Source: Gammaproteobacteria bacterium
Lineage (GTDB): Bacteria > Pseudomonadota > Gammaproteobacteria > SZUA-229
NCBI GenBank assembly: GCA_016764035.1
Contig: JAESSQ010000136.1
Span: 1 to 13,918 of the forward strand
DNA length: 13,918 nt
Direction of reading: 5' to 3'
Shown one piece after another: positions 7,662 to 13,918 of this stretch. Made by a program: the position numbers and the translations under genes. The notes beneath the pieces are model-generated. The model saw only the letters and a program-made list of their open reading frames with translations, was not told the DNA's origin and did no database searches. The number at the start of each line of letters is the position of its first letter. Positions within the stretch are counted from its first letter, which is position 1.

Positions 7662-7682
7662 GTTTATTTAAAAACAATAAAC
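7662..7682. repeat. AT-rich inverted repeat upstream of methyltransferase
   Basis: GTTTATT at 7662-7668 and AATAAAC at 7676-7682 are perfect 7-bp inverted arms around a 7-nt spacer. The repeat lies about 50 bp before the methyltransferase start. It could be an operator-like site or chance in AT-rich DNA. It lacks the G/C stem and T-run of an intrinsic terminator. Confidence 0.3.
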
Positions 7683-7733
7683 AAATGATGGCTCTCATGG
7701 AAACCTTTTAGCTCACTGGATTACATTACTAAA

Positions 7734-8552
7734 ATGAAACAAAAGAAACCTAAAAATGATCGTGCTCTACGTTTTTACAATCAAGTGCTTGGTTTGGATC
7801 ATCTTCACTATGGTATTTGGAACGAAGACGATGAACTGACAATAGCCAATCTAAAAATTGCACAGCAACGATATGAAGACCTAATCGTAGACGCTATACC
7901 TGACGGTGTAACCACTATTTTAGATGTTGGCTGTGGTACGGGGGAATTATCTAAACGATTAGCTAATGCTGGTTATCAGGTAGAAGGCCTGTCACCTGAT
8001 ATAAATCAAAAAGATTTATACTCCATTAAAACCAATGGTCGCCCTTTTCACTTTTATCGTTTTGAAGAATTCAAACCCACATTACGATACGACTGCATTA
8101 TTATGAGTGAATCTGGACAATACATACCGATAGAAATGTTATTTACAACTGCTGCACTTGTATTAAACCCTGGCGGCTTTCTTATTAATATTGATTATTT
8201 TGTACTCGATAACGCTGACGGCGTACTTGGTAAAAGCGGCCACAACCTTAATCGTTATATTTCAGAAGCAGACAATAATAACTTTACGATGATTATTGAC
8301 AATGACATAACGGCAAAAATCGTAAAAACACTAGACTTTTCCAAGCAACTTGTTGAGCGTGGATTTATTGCGTTTGATATTGCCACCGAAAAATTTCGCT
8401 ACAAACACCCAATTATTACAAAAATAATCAATTATTTAATCAGAAGAAAAAAACAAAAGATTAATGATGAAATGATTTTGCTTAACTCGAAAAAGTTTAC
8501 AGAAGTTAAAAAATATATTTTATTTATGTTTCAATTTCAAAATAAAACATAA
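7734..8552 (+). CDS. Class I SAM-dependent methyltransferase
   Basis: The 272-residue protein contains ILDVGCGTG at 62-70, the SAM-binding motif I of class I methyltransferases. The acidic/turn region VEGLSPD (83-89) fits motif II, and LVLNPGGFLINIDYF (142-156) fits the post-motif strand with its GG turn. The N-terminal LDHLHYGIWN (21-30) resembles the start of small-molecule or lipid methyltransferases of the cyclopropane-synthase/tocopherol type, so the substrate may be a lipid, quinone or other metabolite. It is not determined. The C-terminal third (about 200-272) is Lys/Ile/Asn-rich and does not match a domain I know. The gene is visibly more AT-rich than amgK-murU and lacks a clear ribosome site, which suggests acquisition. 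It meets the barrel-gene remnant tail to tail. Confidence 0.85.
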   Translation: MKQKKPKNDRALRFYNQVLGLDHLHYGIWNEDDELTIANLKIAQQRYEDLIVDAIPDGVTTILDVGCGTGELSKRLANAGYQVEGLSPDINQKDLYSIKTNGRPFHFYRFEEFKPTLRYDCIIMSESGQYIPIEMLFTTAALVLNPGGFLINIDYFVLDNADGVLGKSGHNLNRYISEADNNNFTMIIDNDITAKIVKTLDFSKQLVERGFIAFDIATEKFRYKHPIITKIINYLIRRKKQKINDEMILLNSKKFTEVKKYILFMFQFQNKT

Positions 8553-8563
8553 CAATGTCCTGT

Positions 8564-8738
8564 CTAAAATCTTACCCACAAAGTTAAGATTAGTCAGATC
8601 ATCTGAGAAGTCGGTAAAGTTATAACCCATACCCACTTTATATCGCTACCAATGTGGCGATATAAACCCAGTAGTGCGCCTAACCTGCGGCCTTGTACAT
8701 CGGGCAAGTCTAACAACCGAGCTTCGATCAATGCATCC
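8564..8738 (-). pseudogene. Decayed 3' end of a second outer-membrane barrel gene
   Basis: This stretch aligns with the last about 206 nt of the barrel gene (10834-11039). Over 8641-8738 about 79 of 98 bases match. The minus strand reads DALIEARLLDLPDVQGRRLG then ALLGLYRHIGS, against DALIEARLLDLPDAQDRRSG then ALLGLYRHIGS in the intact gene. A T is missing in the run at 8637-8639, so the frame shifts before the final strand (GMGYNFTDFSDDLTNL). A 27-nt piece is absent between the two copies of CAAAGT that the intact gene carries at 10852-10857 and 10879-10884. The stop codon is also altered. Matches may continue weakly to about 8555, into the barrel-DUF2061 spacer. Nothing of the barrel is visible beyond 8738. 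Confidence 0.88.
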
Positions 8739-8790
8739 AGTAAAAAGGATCTAGTAAAAACGGCTTACCTCTTAAGTAATAATTTTCATC

Positions 8791-10407
8791 TTACTGAATC
8801 ATATGCTTGAACTTTTCATATGCTTCAATTCCTTCTAGATTACCCAAATCTGCAGAAATTTTTGCATATTTTATTGCTGATTTTATATCACCTTTACGAT
8901 AGTAAGTGCCGCCAACTTCAACATAAGCACGGCCATCATCTGGGTGACGTTTAATGTATTGCTTCCAGTACTTTATGGTTTGGTCGTAATCATTATTCTT
9001 AATCAAAATATAATCTATTAGAGCGTAATGATGATAATTATCAGGGTCGACATCAATCGCTTTCTTCATGTCCGCTAATGCTGAACTAAGGTCACGTTCT
9101 TGAATATGCGCTCTCGCTCTTCCCTGATACAGGTCGCCATTTTTTGGGTCTAATCGAATCGCTTTGGTGTAGTTATCAACCGCCGACTCATTATTTTGGC
9201 TTTCTCTTAATGTATAGGCCTCATTATGAAATTTGGCAGCTAACCACTTTCGCGTATTCTGGGAATATTTATAATATGGATCGAGTTGAATAGACGCCTG
9301 AATATCATTCATGGCTTTATCAAATTCGTTCAAAGAAATTAATGTACGCGCACGCCAATAATAATATAACGGTTTTTCAAAATTCATATCTATCGCAGAA
9401 TTAAGATCACGTAATGAATCTGCATATTCTTCACGTCGATTATTGTTCTTACCTCGCTTAAACAACGTTGCATGATAATCACCGAACTCCAGACTTTTAC
9501 TAAAATAATCATTCGCTGAATTATATTGCTTATCTATCATTCGTATGTCACCCGCTTCATTATAGATATAGCCTTCAAGAACTTTTAATTGAGGATATTC
9601 ACTTATTGCGCGTGAAGCATCTATTAAATACGCTTGCATGGCTTCAAAAGAACCACCCCATCGTGGAGTAAGCGACCTTAAAAACTCAGCCCTTATCCTG
9701 TATGACGACGCGTTAATTTTTAATGTTTTTCTCAGCAGTTGCTCACTCTCATCTTGTTGGCCACGCGTGGTTGCAACTCGCATTAAATAATAATATGAAA
9801 TCATTGAATCGTCTTTGATATTAAGTGACTTGAGAATATCATCAGAGGTTTTTGACAAATACTTTGACAATTGCAACTTTTTCTCATCTTTCGTTTCACT
9901 TGACCAGTCTCCTCCGCGATGAAGCCACCCAATATGATACTGAAAAATCCCTCTGGCAAGGTATGGTTGATACGCTTTTGGTGTTGAAGAAACCCATAAA
10001 TCAAAGGTAGAAGATAACTTCTCATTCTTAATATTAAAAGCATCGAACGCAGTAAAGTATGTATCTTCACTCAATTTATTGGATTTATAAGCCGCATCCA
10101 ATTGCGCTATCGCTTCATTCAAAGCATTAAATTCTTTTTTCTTAAGCATTGAGCGCAACTTAAGTACATTGCTATTAAGAAGACTTTTATACGAAACAGT
10201 AACATTTTGTTTTTTGTTTATCGCAACGTTGCTTTCTTCATTTTCTTGCTTAATTGTATTCTGTGGTTTTATTTCTTGTACTGTTGAATGTGGTTTATCA
10301 CTAAATGGGATATAACCATTTTCATCAACCCACTTATATATTTCCGAAAAAGTAGCGATTGTGAAATACAATACGAAGAAAATAATTGATAATAAAAAAT
10401 ATTTCAT
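8791..10407 (-). CDS. Exported DUF4124 / DUF4034-like / TPR protein
   Basis: The 538-residue protein starts with a hydrophobic signal segment (about 1-20). A DUF4124 motif follows, EIYKWVDENGYIPFSDKP (22-39), common at the N-terminus of gammaproteobacterial periplasmic proteins. A Gln/Asn/Lys-rich linker follows. Residues about 85-270 look DUF4034-like, with YLARGIFQYHIGWLHRGG (149-166) and LTPRWGGSFEAM (246-257). From about 285 to 525 there are TPR-type helical repeats, clearest at about 405-420 (AVDNYTKAIRLDP), 437-455 (LSSALADMKKAIDVDP) and 471-490. TPRs mediate protein contacts, so a periplasmic scaffold or assembly role is likely but inferred. It is the third gene on its strand after the barrel and DUF2061 genes, 145 bp from the latter. 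The ribosome site is weak, and the gene is AT-rich. Confidence 0.82.
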   Translation of the reverse strand: MKYFLLSIIFFVLYFTIATFSEIYKWVDENGYIPFSDKPHSTVQEIKPQNTIKQENEESNVAINKKQNVTVSYKSLLNSNVLKLRSMLKKKEFNALNEAIAQLDAAYKSNKLSEDTYFTAFDAFNIKNEKLSSTFDLWVSSTPKAYQPYLARGIFQYHIGWLHRGGDWSSETKDEKKLQLSKYLSKTSDDILKSLNIKDDSMISYYYLMRVATTRGQQDESEQLLRKTLKINASSYRIRAEFLRSLTPRWGGSFEAMQAYLIDASRAISEYPQLKVLEGYIYNEAGDIRMIDKQYNSANDYFSKSLEFGDYHATLFKRGKNNNRREEYADSLRDLNSAIDMNFEKPLYYYWRARTLISLNEFDKAMNDIQASIQLDPYYKYSQNTRKWLAAKFHNEAYTLRESQNNESAVDNYTKAIRLDPKNGDLYQGRARAHIQERDLSSALADMKKAIDVDPDNYHHYALIDYILIKNNDYDQTIKYWKQYIKRHPDDGRAYVEVGGTYYRKGDIKSAIKYAKISADLGNLEGIEAYEKFKHMIQ

Positions 10408-10430
10408 ACGTTATCTTTACCAAATATCAA

Positions 10431-10467
10431 GGTCAGATTTTGCAGAACAACATAGCGAGATCTGGCC
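10431..10467 (+). repeat. Imperfect inverted repeat upstream of the TPR gene
   Basis: GGTCAGATTT (10431-10440) and AGATCTGGCC (10458-10467) can pair over 10 positions in plus-strand RNA, with two G-U pairs and a 17-nt loop. The minus strand would have two mismatches. It lies 24 bp upstream of the TPR gene start, in its leader, on the opposite sense. It may be a relic of a mobile repeat or a regulatory hairpin; no T-run follows it. Confidence 0.35.
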
Positions 10468-10552
10468 CTGCTATTCTCAAACATTCTTTATGGTACATAA
10501 AGGTCATACCCACGCTAAATAAACATATACAAATTCACACTTGTTAGACATA

Positions 10553-10795
10553 TTATTTCTTAAATGCAAGAACCTTTCGTATAGATCCTTGTGGGGCCAG
10601 CAGCCATGCTCTTTCGTGAATGTAATAAATTATGAATTTACTAAAAAATTCTATGCCACCAATAGTGATAGCGGTTTCAGTCTCTCCCGTAATAACATAG
10701 GCTATGACTATTGTTGTTGTTGTGGCTATAATGCGCCAAGAAAATGCCTTCAATAAACTTCTTGCTCTGGATTCTTTGGAATTACTGTCATTCAT
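10553..10795 (-). CDS. DUF2061 family small membrane protein
   Basis: The 80-residue protein matches DUF2061 by its ordered motifs: ARSLLKAFSWRIIATTTT (11-28), a first membrane helix (about 22-37), ITGE, then IGGIEFFSKFIIYYIHERAW (45-64) as the second helix with its HERAW end. Family members are small inner-membrane proteins of unknown function, sometimes near sulfate or ion-transport genes. An AAAGGA ribosome site at 10810-10805 lies 9 nt before the ATG. It starts 42 nt after the stop of the barrel gene on the same strand, so co-transcription is likely. The spacer contains a small AT-rich hairpin (10819-10834) that is not a convincing terminator. Confidence 0.88.
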   Translation of the reverse strand: MNDSNSKESRARSLLKAFSWRIIATTTTIVIAYVITGETETAITIGGIEFFSKFIIYYIHERAWLLAPQGSIRKVLAFKK

Positions 10796-10818
10796 GTATT
10801 CGTGTCCTTTTGTTGTCT

Positions 10819-10834
10819 AACATTAATAAATGTT
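10819..10834. repeat. Small AT-rich hairpin in the barrel-DUF2061 spacer
   Basis: AACATT (10819-10824) and AATGTT (10829-10834) form a perfect 6-bp stem with a 4-nt loop directly after the barrel gene's stop codon. No T-run follows on the minus strand, so it is a weak candidate for RNA processing or partial attenuation rather than a terminator. In the pseudogene copy the corresponding stretch seems to be missing. Confidence 0.25.
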
Positions 10835-10837
10835 GTA

Positions 10838-13800
10838 TTAAATTTTACCTACAAAGTTTATAATCACACCCTGGCTATCAAAGTCGAGATCTGTCAAATC
10901 ATCTGAGAAATCGGTAAAGTTATAACCCACACCCACTTTTATATTGCTGCCGATGTGGCGATATAAACCCAGTAATGCACCTGACCTACGATCTTGTGCA
11001 TCGGGTAAGTCTAGTAGTCGTGCTTCGATAAGCGCATCCCAGCGATGGGTAAAGTGCCAGTCGGCACGTAGCACATACAGACTAGCTCTGCTATCGAAGA
11101 AGTCTGGATTTAAGCGATCTTGCGCTAATTGCCCTAGCCTATAAGCATATTTGCCACCCAGACTCCAACGTTGTGTCAGATCATAAATAGTGTCCAATGA
11201 CAATATATGGCTTTTCTGAATAAAATCGACAGGGCTACTCGCACCCACTACCTGCCCCGTTAATGGGTCAGTTGTCGATAAATCACCGAACGGAACATTA
11301 TAAAAATAGGTGTATTTAAACAGTGTATTTAAACGATCATTATCGATAGGGCGATAGCCGTAACCCAAGACAATTTCAGCAAAATTTCCGCTGAATAATT
11401 CACCTTGCGAACTTTCACTCTCCGAGAAATTTGCTTTAGCAAGGAAGCGCCAGTCAGAATCAACCTGGTATTTAAGGTTGTTTTTCATCAGCCAGGTTTT
11501 ACGTTTGGACGACGTGGTATCAGCACTTTTCGTATCATCGATACGATACTCGAGCGCTAGCGAATAAATAACTGCACCAAAGTTATAACCGGCATTGAAT
11601 CCAATCGCCTGACGGTCTGTTTCTGCACCGGTGTTTTTATCTTCGAGCTTGCCCGCTTCAATACTTGCACCAAAGTTCCAATGCTCACTGGGGACATAAT
11701 CAACACCGAAGGCATGCGTCAGGCCTGTAGGCACATCACCATGTGTGTAACGTTCTTCGCCATAAACACTTATAGTGTCGCTGTAACGCGAACGCATGCC
11801 CGTATTCCAGTTACCACGTTGCGAACGTAAGCCGTTATCGGAACGTGCATCTTCTAATGTGTAAGCGCTGTAAACATTGGTTCGGTCACTAACCAGGTAA
11901 TCGGTACCTGCGGTTATACCCGTACCCTGGCTACCAAACGAAGCTTCACCATTTAGCGTCAGGCGATCGGTCGCGCGCAAACTACCACCACTTCCCAGAC
12001 GATGATTATCTTCACGGTTACCACTTGTTGCTGCGGTTGTCTGTGCGAAACCATAGGCTGTCCAGTTTGCTTTTGAATTATAACTGGCTTCGACAGCAAG
12101 ATCTAATCGGTCACCCTGTTTTTGGGTAGCGGCTAAGGTTAGCGAATTATCGGTTCGGGTATCAAATCGACCACCACCACTTATACGCCAGCGTTCAGTC
12201 GCCTGATAGGATGTCGATACATCCAACGCTTCTGTTGCTAACGCCAGATCCTGATCACGGGCATCGAATTTTACATCCAGATTCCAGCGCTTGTTTAATG
12301 CTGTATTGTAGCGACCACCTAATAAACTAAGGTCAGTATTGGTTAATTGCCCAGGTGCCGAGAAACCAGCATCACTCTGCTGCGCATAGAAAGTCGCGCT
12401 ACCTTTGCTACCTGAAACAATATCATTGACCAGGAAGCTACCTTCAACACGGTAAGCATTACTTTTTGCATTAGCATCTAGACCAGCACCAACATCATTA
12501 AAGCTGAAACCACCATCGATAGAATCGAGCGTGTCGCCGCCTGCGCCTTCACTGCTAGCTATTTCAAGTCGTAACCAGGTACCGGTATTTTTACGTAAGG
12601 TTAAATCAATACCATTTAAGGTACTGTCTTCATCGTCTTGTTGTTGCGAACTGATGGTTGCACCTAATTTGACGTTATCGTTAAACCAGTAATGTGTGCG
12701 GCCACCTAGTGACAAGGTATCAATCTCGTCGAACCCCGGTGAGTATTCATAACGTGAAACCAGATACGCTGGGTTACCGCTAAGCGAATTATCCGAAATC
12801 AGTAAACCATCATCAGCAAGCGAAGCCAGCGGCTGGCTTAATAAAATTCTGCCCTGTATATAATCGAAATCATAATCGATGACCGGCACTAAATTTTTAA
12901 CTCCGATAACCACACCGGAATCTTTGTCACGCACTTCGATTCTAATGCGATCAGAACCGATCAACACATCCTGATGACGTAAGAAGTAAAGCGAACCACC
13001 TGTACCTCTAAATTCATCACGACCCGAAATCGTACCCGGCTCAGCGGCAAAACCATCGATGAGGAATTTCTGTTCGCCAAAGGAGGTATATTCTTCTGTC
13101 TCGAAATGACCGGTTACACCATACAGACCACGGTCAATATGCGACAACGTAGTATCGAGATAGCCAATGGAGAAATTACCCAATATGCCGTAATTATTAT
13201 GACGTTGTAGCCGTACATATAACTTACCCGACGTCGGCGCACGTTCTTCCAGAGTCGAGTCATCTGCAAACGTCGGGTAGAAAAGATCAGGATCAAGACG
13301 TCTTAATAATGAGCGTGGATCTTTTTCCAGAAAGTTACTAAACAGCTCATCGAACGGCGCTTCCTGGGTATCGGCACTACTGGTCAACTGCCAGTCATCA
13401 CCAAAGGTACCTTCGGTATAGTAAGCAAAACGACCGATAACGTTAATGTCATTATTAAATTCGTCCTCGTCCTGTGTTACCAGTTTTGCCGGACCGGTAG
13501 TGCGATTATGGGCAATAGTAATGTCACCTAACGCAACATAGAACCAGTCATTTCTGGCAAACTCCATATCTCGCAAAAACAATTCGCCGTTGCCTTCGTT
13601 ATCCAATACAGCAACTTCGATGGTATGCATGCCACGTGGAAATAGTTCTTCACTGACAAATTGGCCTTGCTCGTTCACCGGCACTTTCTTACCCGCCAAC
13701 CAGACATTATGGCCATTAGGAATATTGTCACCATTGATGATAACCGTGCCACCTTTGATCTTTATATGCTGTGTATACAGATGATTCTCACCGTAACCAG

Positions 13801-13918
13801 CTAGCAACTGTTTATCTACTTCACCTTTTTCATCGAGACTTTCGCGCGTACTATCTTCTGCCGTTTCATCTAACTCATCGACAATCCATAACGGCAAGGC
13901 AATGGTTTCATCATAATC
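10838..13918 (-). CDS. Large outer-membrane beta-barrel protein (5' end outside window)
   Basis: The frame is open to the right edge. The first possible start inside it, at 13897, is a TTG preceded in frame by DYDETIA, so the gene almost surely begins beyond the window; about 1,026 codons are visible. The N-terminal visible part has a beta-rich, Ig-like segment (GGTVIINGDNIPNGHNVWLA, then HTIEVAVLDNEGNG) and a conserved-looking FLRDMEFARNDWFYVALGD. A VIDYDFDYIQGRILLSQPL segment follows. From about the middle onwards the protein alternates short amphipathic strands with polar loops (for example WRISGGGRFDTRTD, WNFGASIEAGKLEDK, RWDALIEARLLD) and ends YNFTDFSDDLTD...INFVGKI, as expected of a many-stranded outer-membrane barrel. 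No TonB box or plug is visible here. Function is unknown; surface channel or secretion role is inference. A remnant paralogue lies at 8564-8738. Confidence 0.82.
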   Translation of the reverse strand, partial: DYDETIALPLWIVDELDETAEDSTRESLDEKGEVDKQLLAGYGENHLYTQHIKIKGGTVIINGDNIPNGHNVWLAGKKVPVNEQGQFVSEELFPRGMHTIEVAVLDNEGNGELFLRDMEFARNDWFYVALGDITIAHNRTTGPAKLVTQDEDEFNNDINVIGRFAYYTEGTFGDDWQLTSSADTQEAPFDELFSNFLEKDPRSLLRRLDPDLFYPTFADDSTLEERAPTSGKLYVRLQRHNNYGILGNFSIGYLDTTLSHIDRGLYGVTGHFETEEYTSFGEQKFLIDGFAAEPGTISGRDEFRGTGGSLYFLRHQDVLIGSDRIRIEVRDKDSGVVIGVKNLVPVIDYDFDYIQGRILLSQPLASLADDGLLISDNSLSGNPAYLVSRYEYSPGFDEIDTLSLGGRTHYWFNDNVKLGATISSQQQDDEDSTLNGIDLTLRKNTGTWLRLEIASSEGAGGDTLDSIDGGFSFNDVGAGLDANAKSNAYRVEGSFLVNDIVSGSKGSATFYAQQSDAGFSAPGQLTNTDLSLLGGRYNTALNKRWNLDVKFDARDQDLALATEALDVSTSYQATERWRISGGGRFDTRTDNSLTLAATQKQGDRLDLAVEASYNSKANWTAYGFAQTTAATSGNREDNHRLGSGGSLRATDRLTLNGEASFGSQGTGITAGTDYLVSDRTNVYSAYTLEDARSDNGLRSQRGNWNTGMRSRYSDTISVYGEERYTHGDVPTGLTHAFGVDYVPSEHWNFGASIEAGKLEDKNTGAETDRQAIGFNAGYNFGAVIYSLALEYRIDDTKSADTTSSKRKTWLMKNNLKYQVDSDWRFLAKANFSESESSQGELFSGNFAEIVLGYGYRPIDNDRLNTLFKYTYFYNVPFGDLSTTDPLTGQVVGASSPVDFIQKSHILSLDTIYDLTQRWSLGGKYAYRLGQLAQDRLNPDFFDSRASLYVLRADWHFTHRWDALIEARLLDLPDAQDRRSGALLGLYRHIGSNIKVGVGYNFTDFSDDLTDLDFDSQGVIINFVGKI

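Larger units (their letters stand above)
7358..7733. other. 376-bp intergenic gap with weak broken ORF
   Basis: The gap lies between two divergent genes. It holds a possible broken small ORF on the minus strand (7450-7595, listed separately) and a short inverted repeat at 7662-7682. A weak GATAAT at 7652-7657 has TTGTTG 18 nt before it, which could serve the methyltransferase. I see no tRNA, terminator or insertion-sequence end. Confidence 0.5.

Noticed and set aside
8739..8760. AGTAAAAA repeated twice (8739-8746, 8753-8760), considered as target-site duplication or CRISPR-like repeat
   Set aside because: There are only two 8-nt AT-rich copies 6 nt apart and no insertion element between them; low-complexity chance is likely.
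9801..10070. Minus-strand 89-codon ORF inside the TPR gene
   Set aside because: It is an alternative frame of the DUF4034-like part of the TPR protein with no independent support.
10541..10756. Plus-strand 71-codon ORF opposite the DUF2061 gene
   Set aside because: It is a shadow of DUF2061; the Cys/Tyr-rich run comes from the complement of ACA/ATA codons.

Overview
The window reads as chromosomal DNA of a moderately AT-rich gammaproteobacterium. The evidence is family content: a YaiI-type UPF0178 protein, a YjgR-type HerA-like ATPase, an AmgK/MurU peptidoglycan-recycling pair, a YbfF-type hydrolase, a DUF4124 lipoprotein-like/TPR protein, a DUF2061 protein and a long outer-membrane beta-barrel protein. 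The genus cannot be fixed from the sequence. No tRNA, rRNA, CRISPR array, intact insertion sequence or recognisable phage gene was found.

Left part (1-6109), mostly housekeeping. The 5' end of a cold-shock (CspA-family) gene runs off the left edge, with a near-consensus promoter and a leader of about 160 nt. Next come yaiI (minus) and, divergent from it, the HerA-like DUF853 ATPase (plus). A ketopantoate-reductase-like dehydrogenase (minus) follows, divergent from amgK-murU (plus). AmgK and MurU overlap by 4 nt. In known bacteria they turn recycled MurNAc into UDP-MurNAc and so bypass MurA. A YbfF-like alpha/beta hydrolase lies tail to tail with murU.

Middle part (6110-8790), accessory in character. 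It holds a Uma2/DUF820 nuclease-like protein with a shortened N-terminal half, an orphan three-helix membrane protein, a 376-bp gap with only a weak broken small ORF, an AT-rich SAM methyltransferase, and a decayed copy of the 3' end of the outer-membrane protein gene found further right.

Right part (8791-13918), an envelope cluster transcribed leftwards. The order of transcription is the large beta-barrel protein (5' end outside the window), a DUF2061 membrane protein 42 nt downstream, then an exported DUF4124/DUF4034-like/TPR protein. The remnant at about 8564-8738 is roughly 80% identical to the end of the barrel gene. Most differences are silent, but it carries a frameshift and a 27-nt deletion bounded by a 6-nt direct repeat. 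A second, older barrel paralogue therefore once stood on the far side of the TPR gene.

I see no convincing new defence or mobile system. The best candidates for undescribed biology are the barrel/DUF2061/TPR cluster with its lost paralogue and the neighbouring AT-rich accessory genes.
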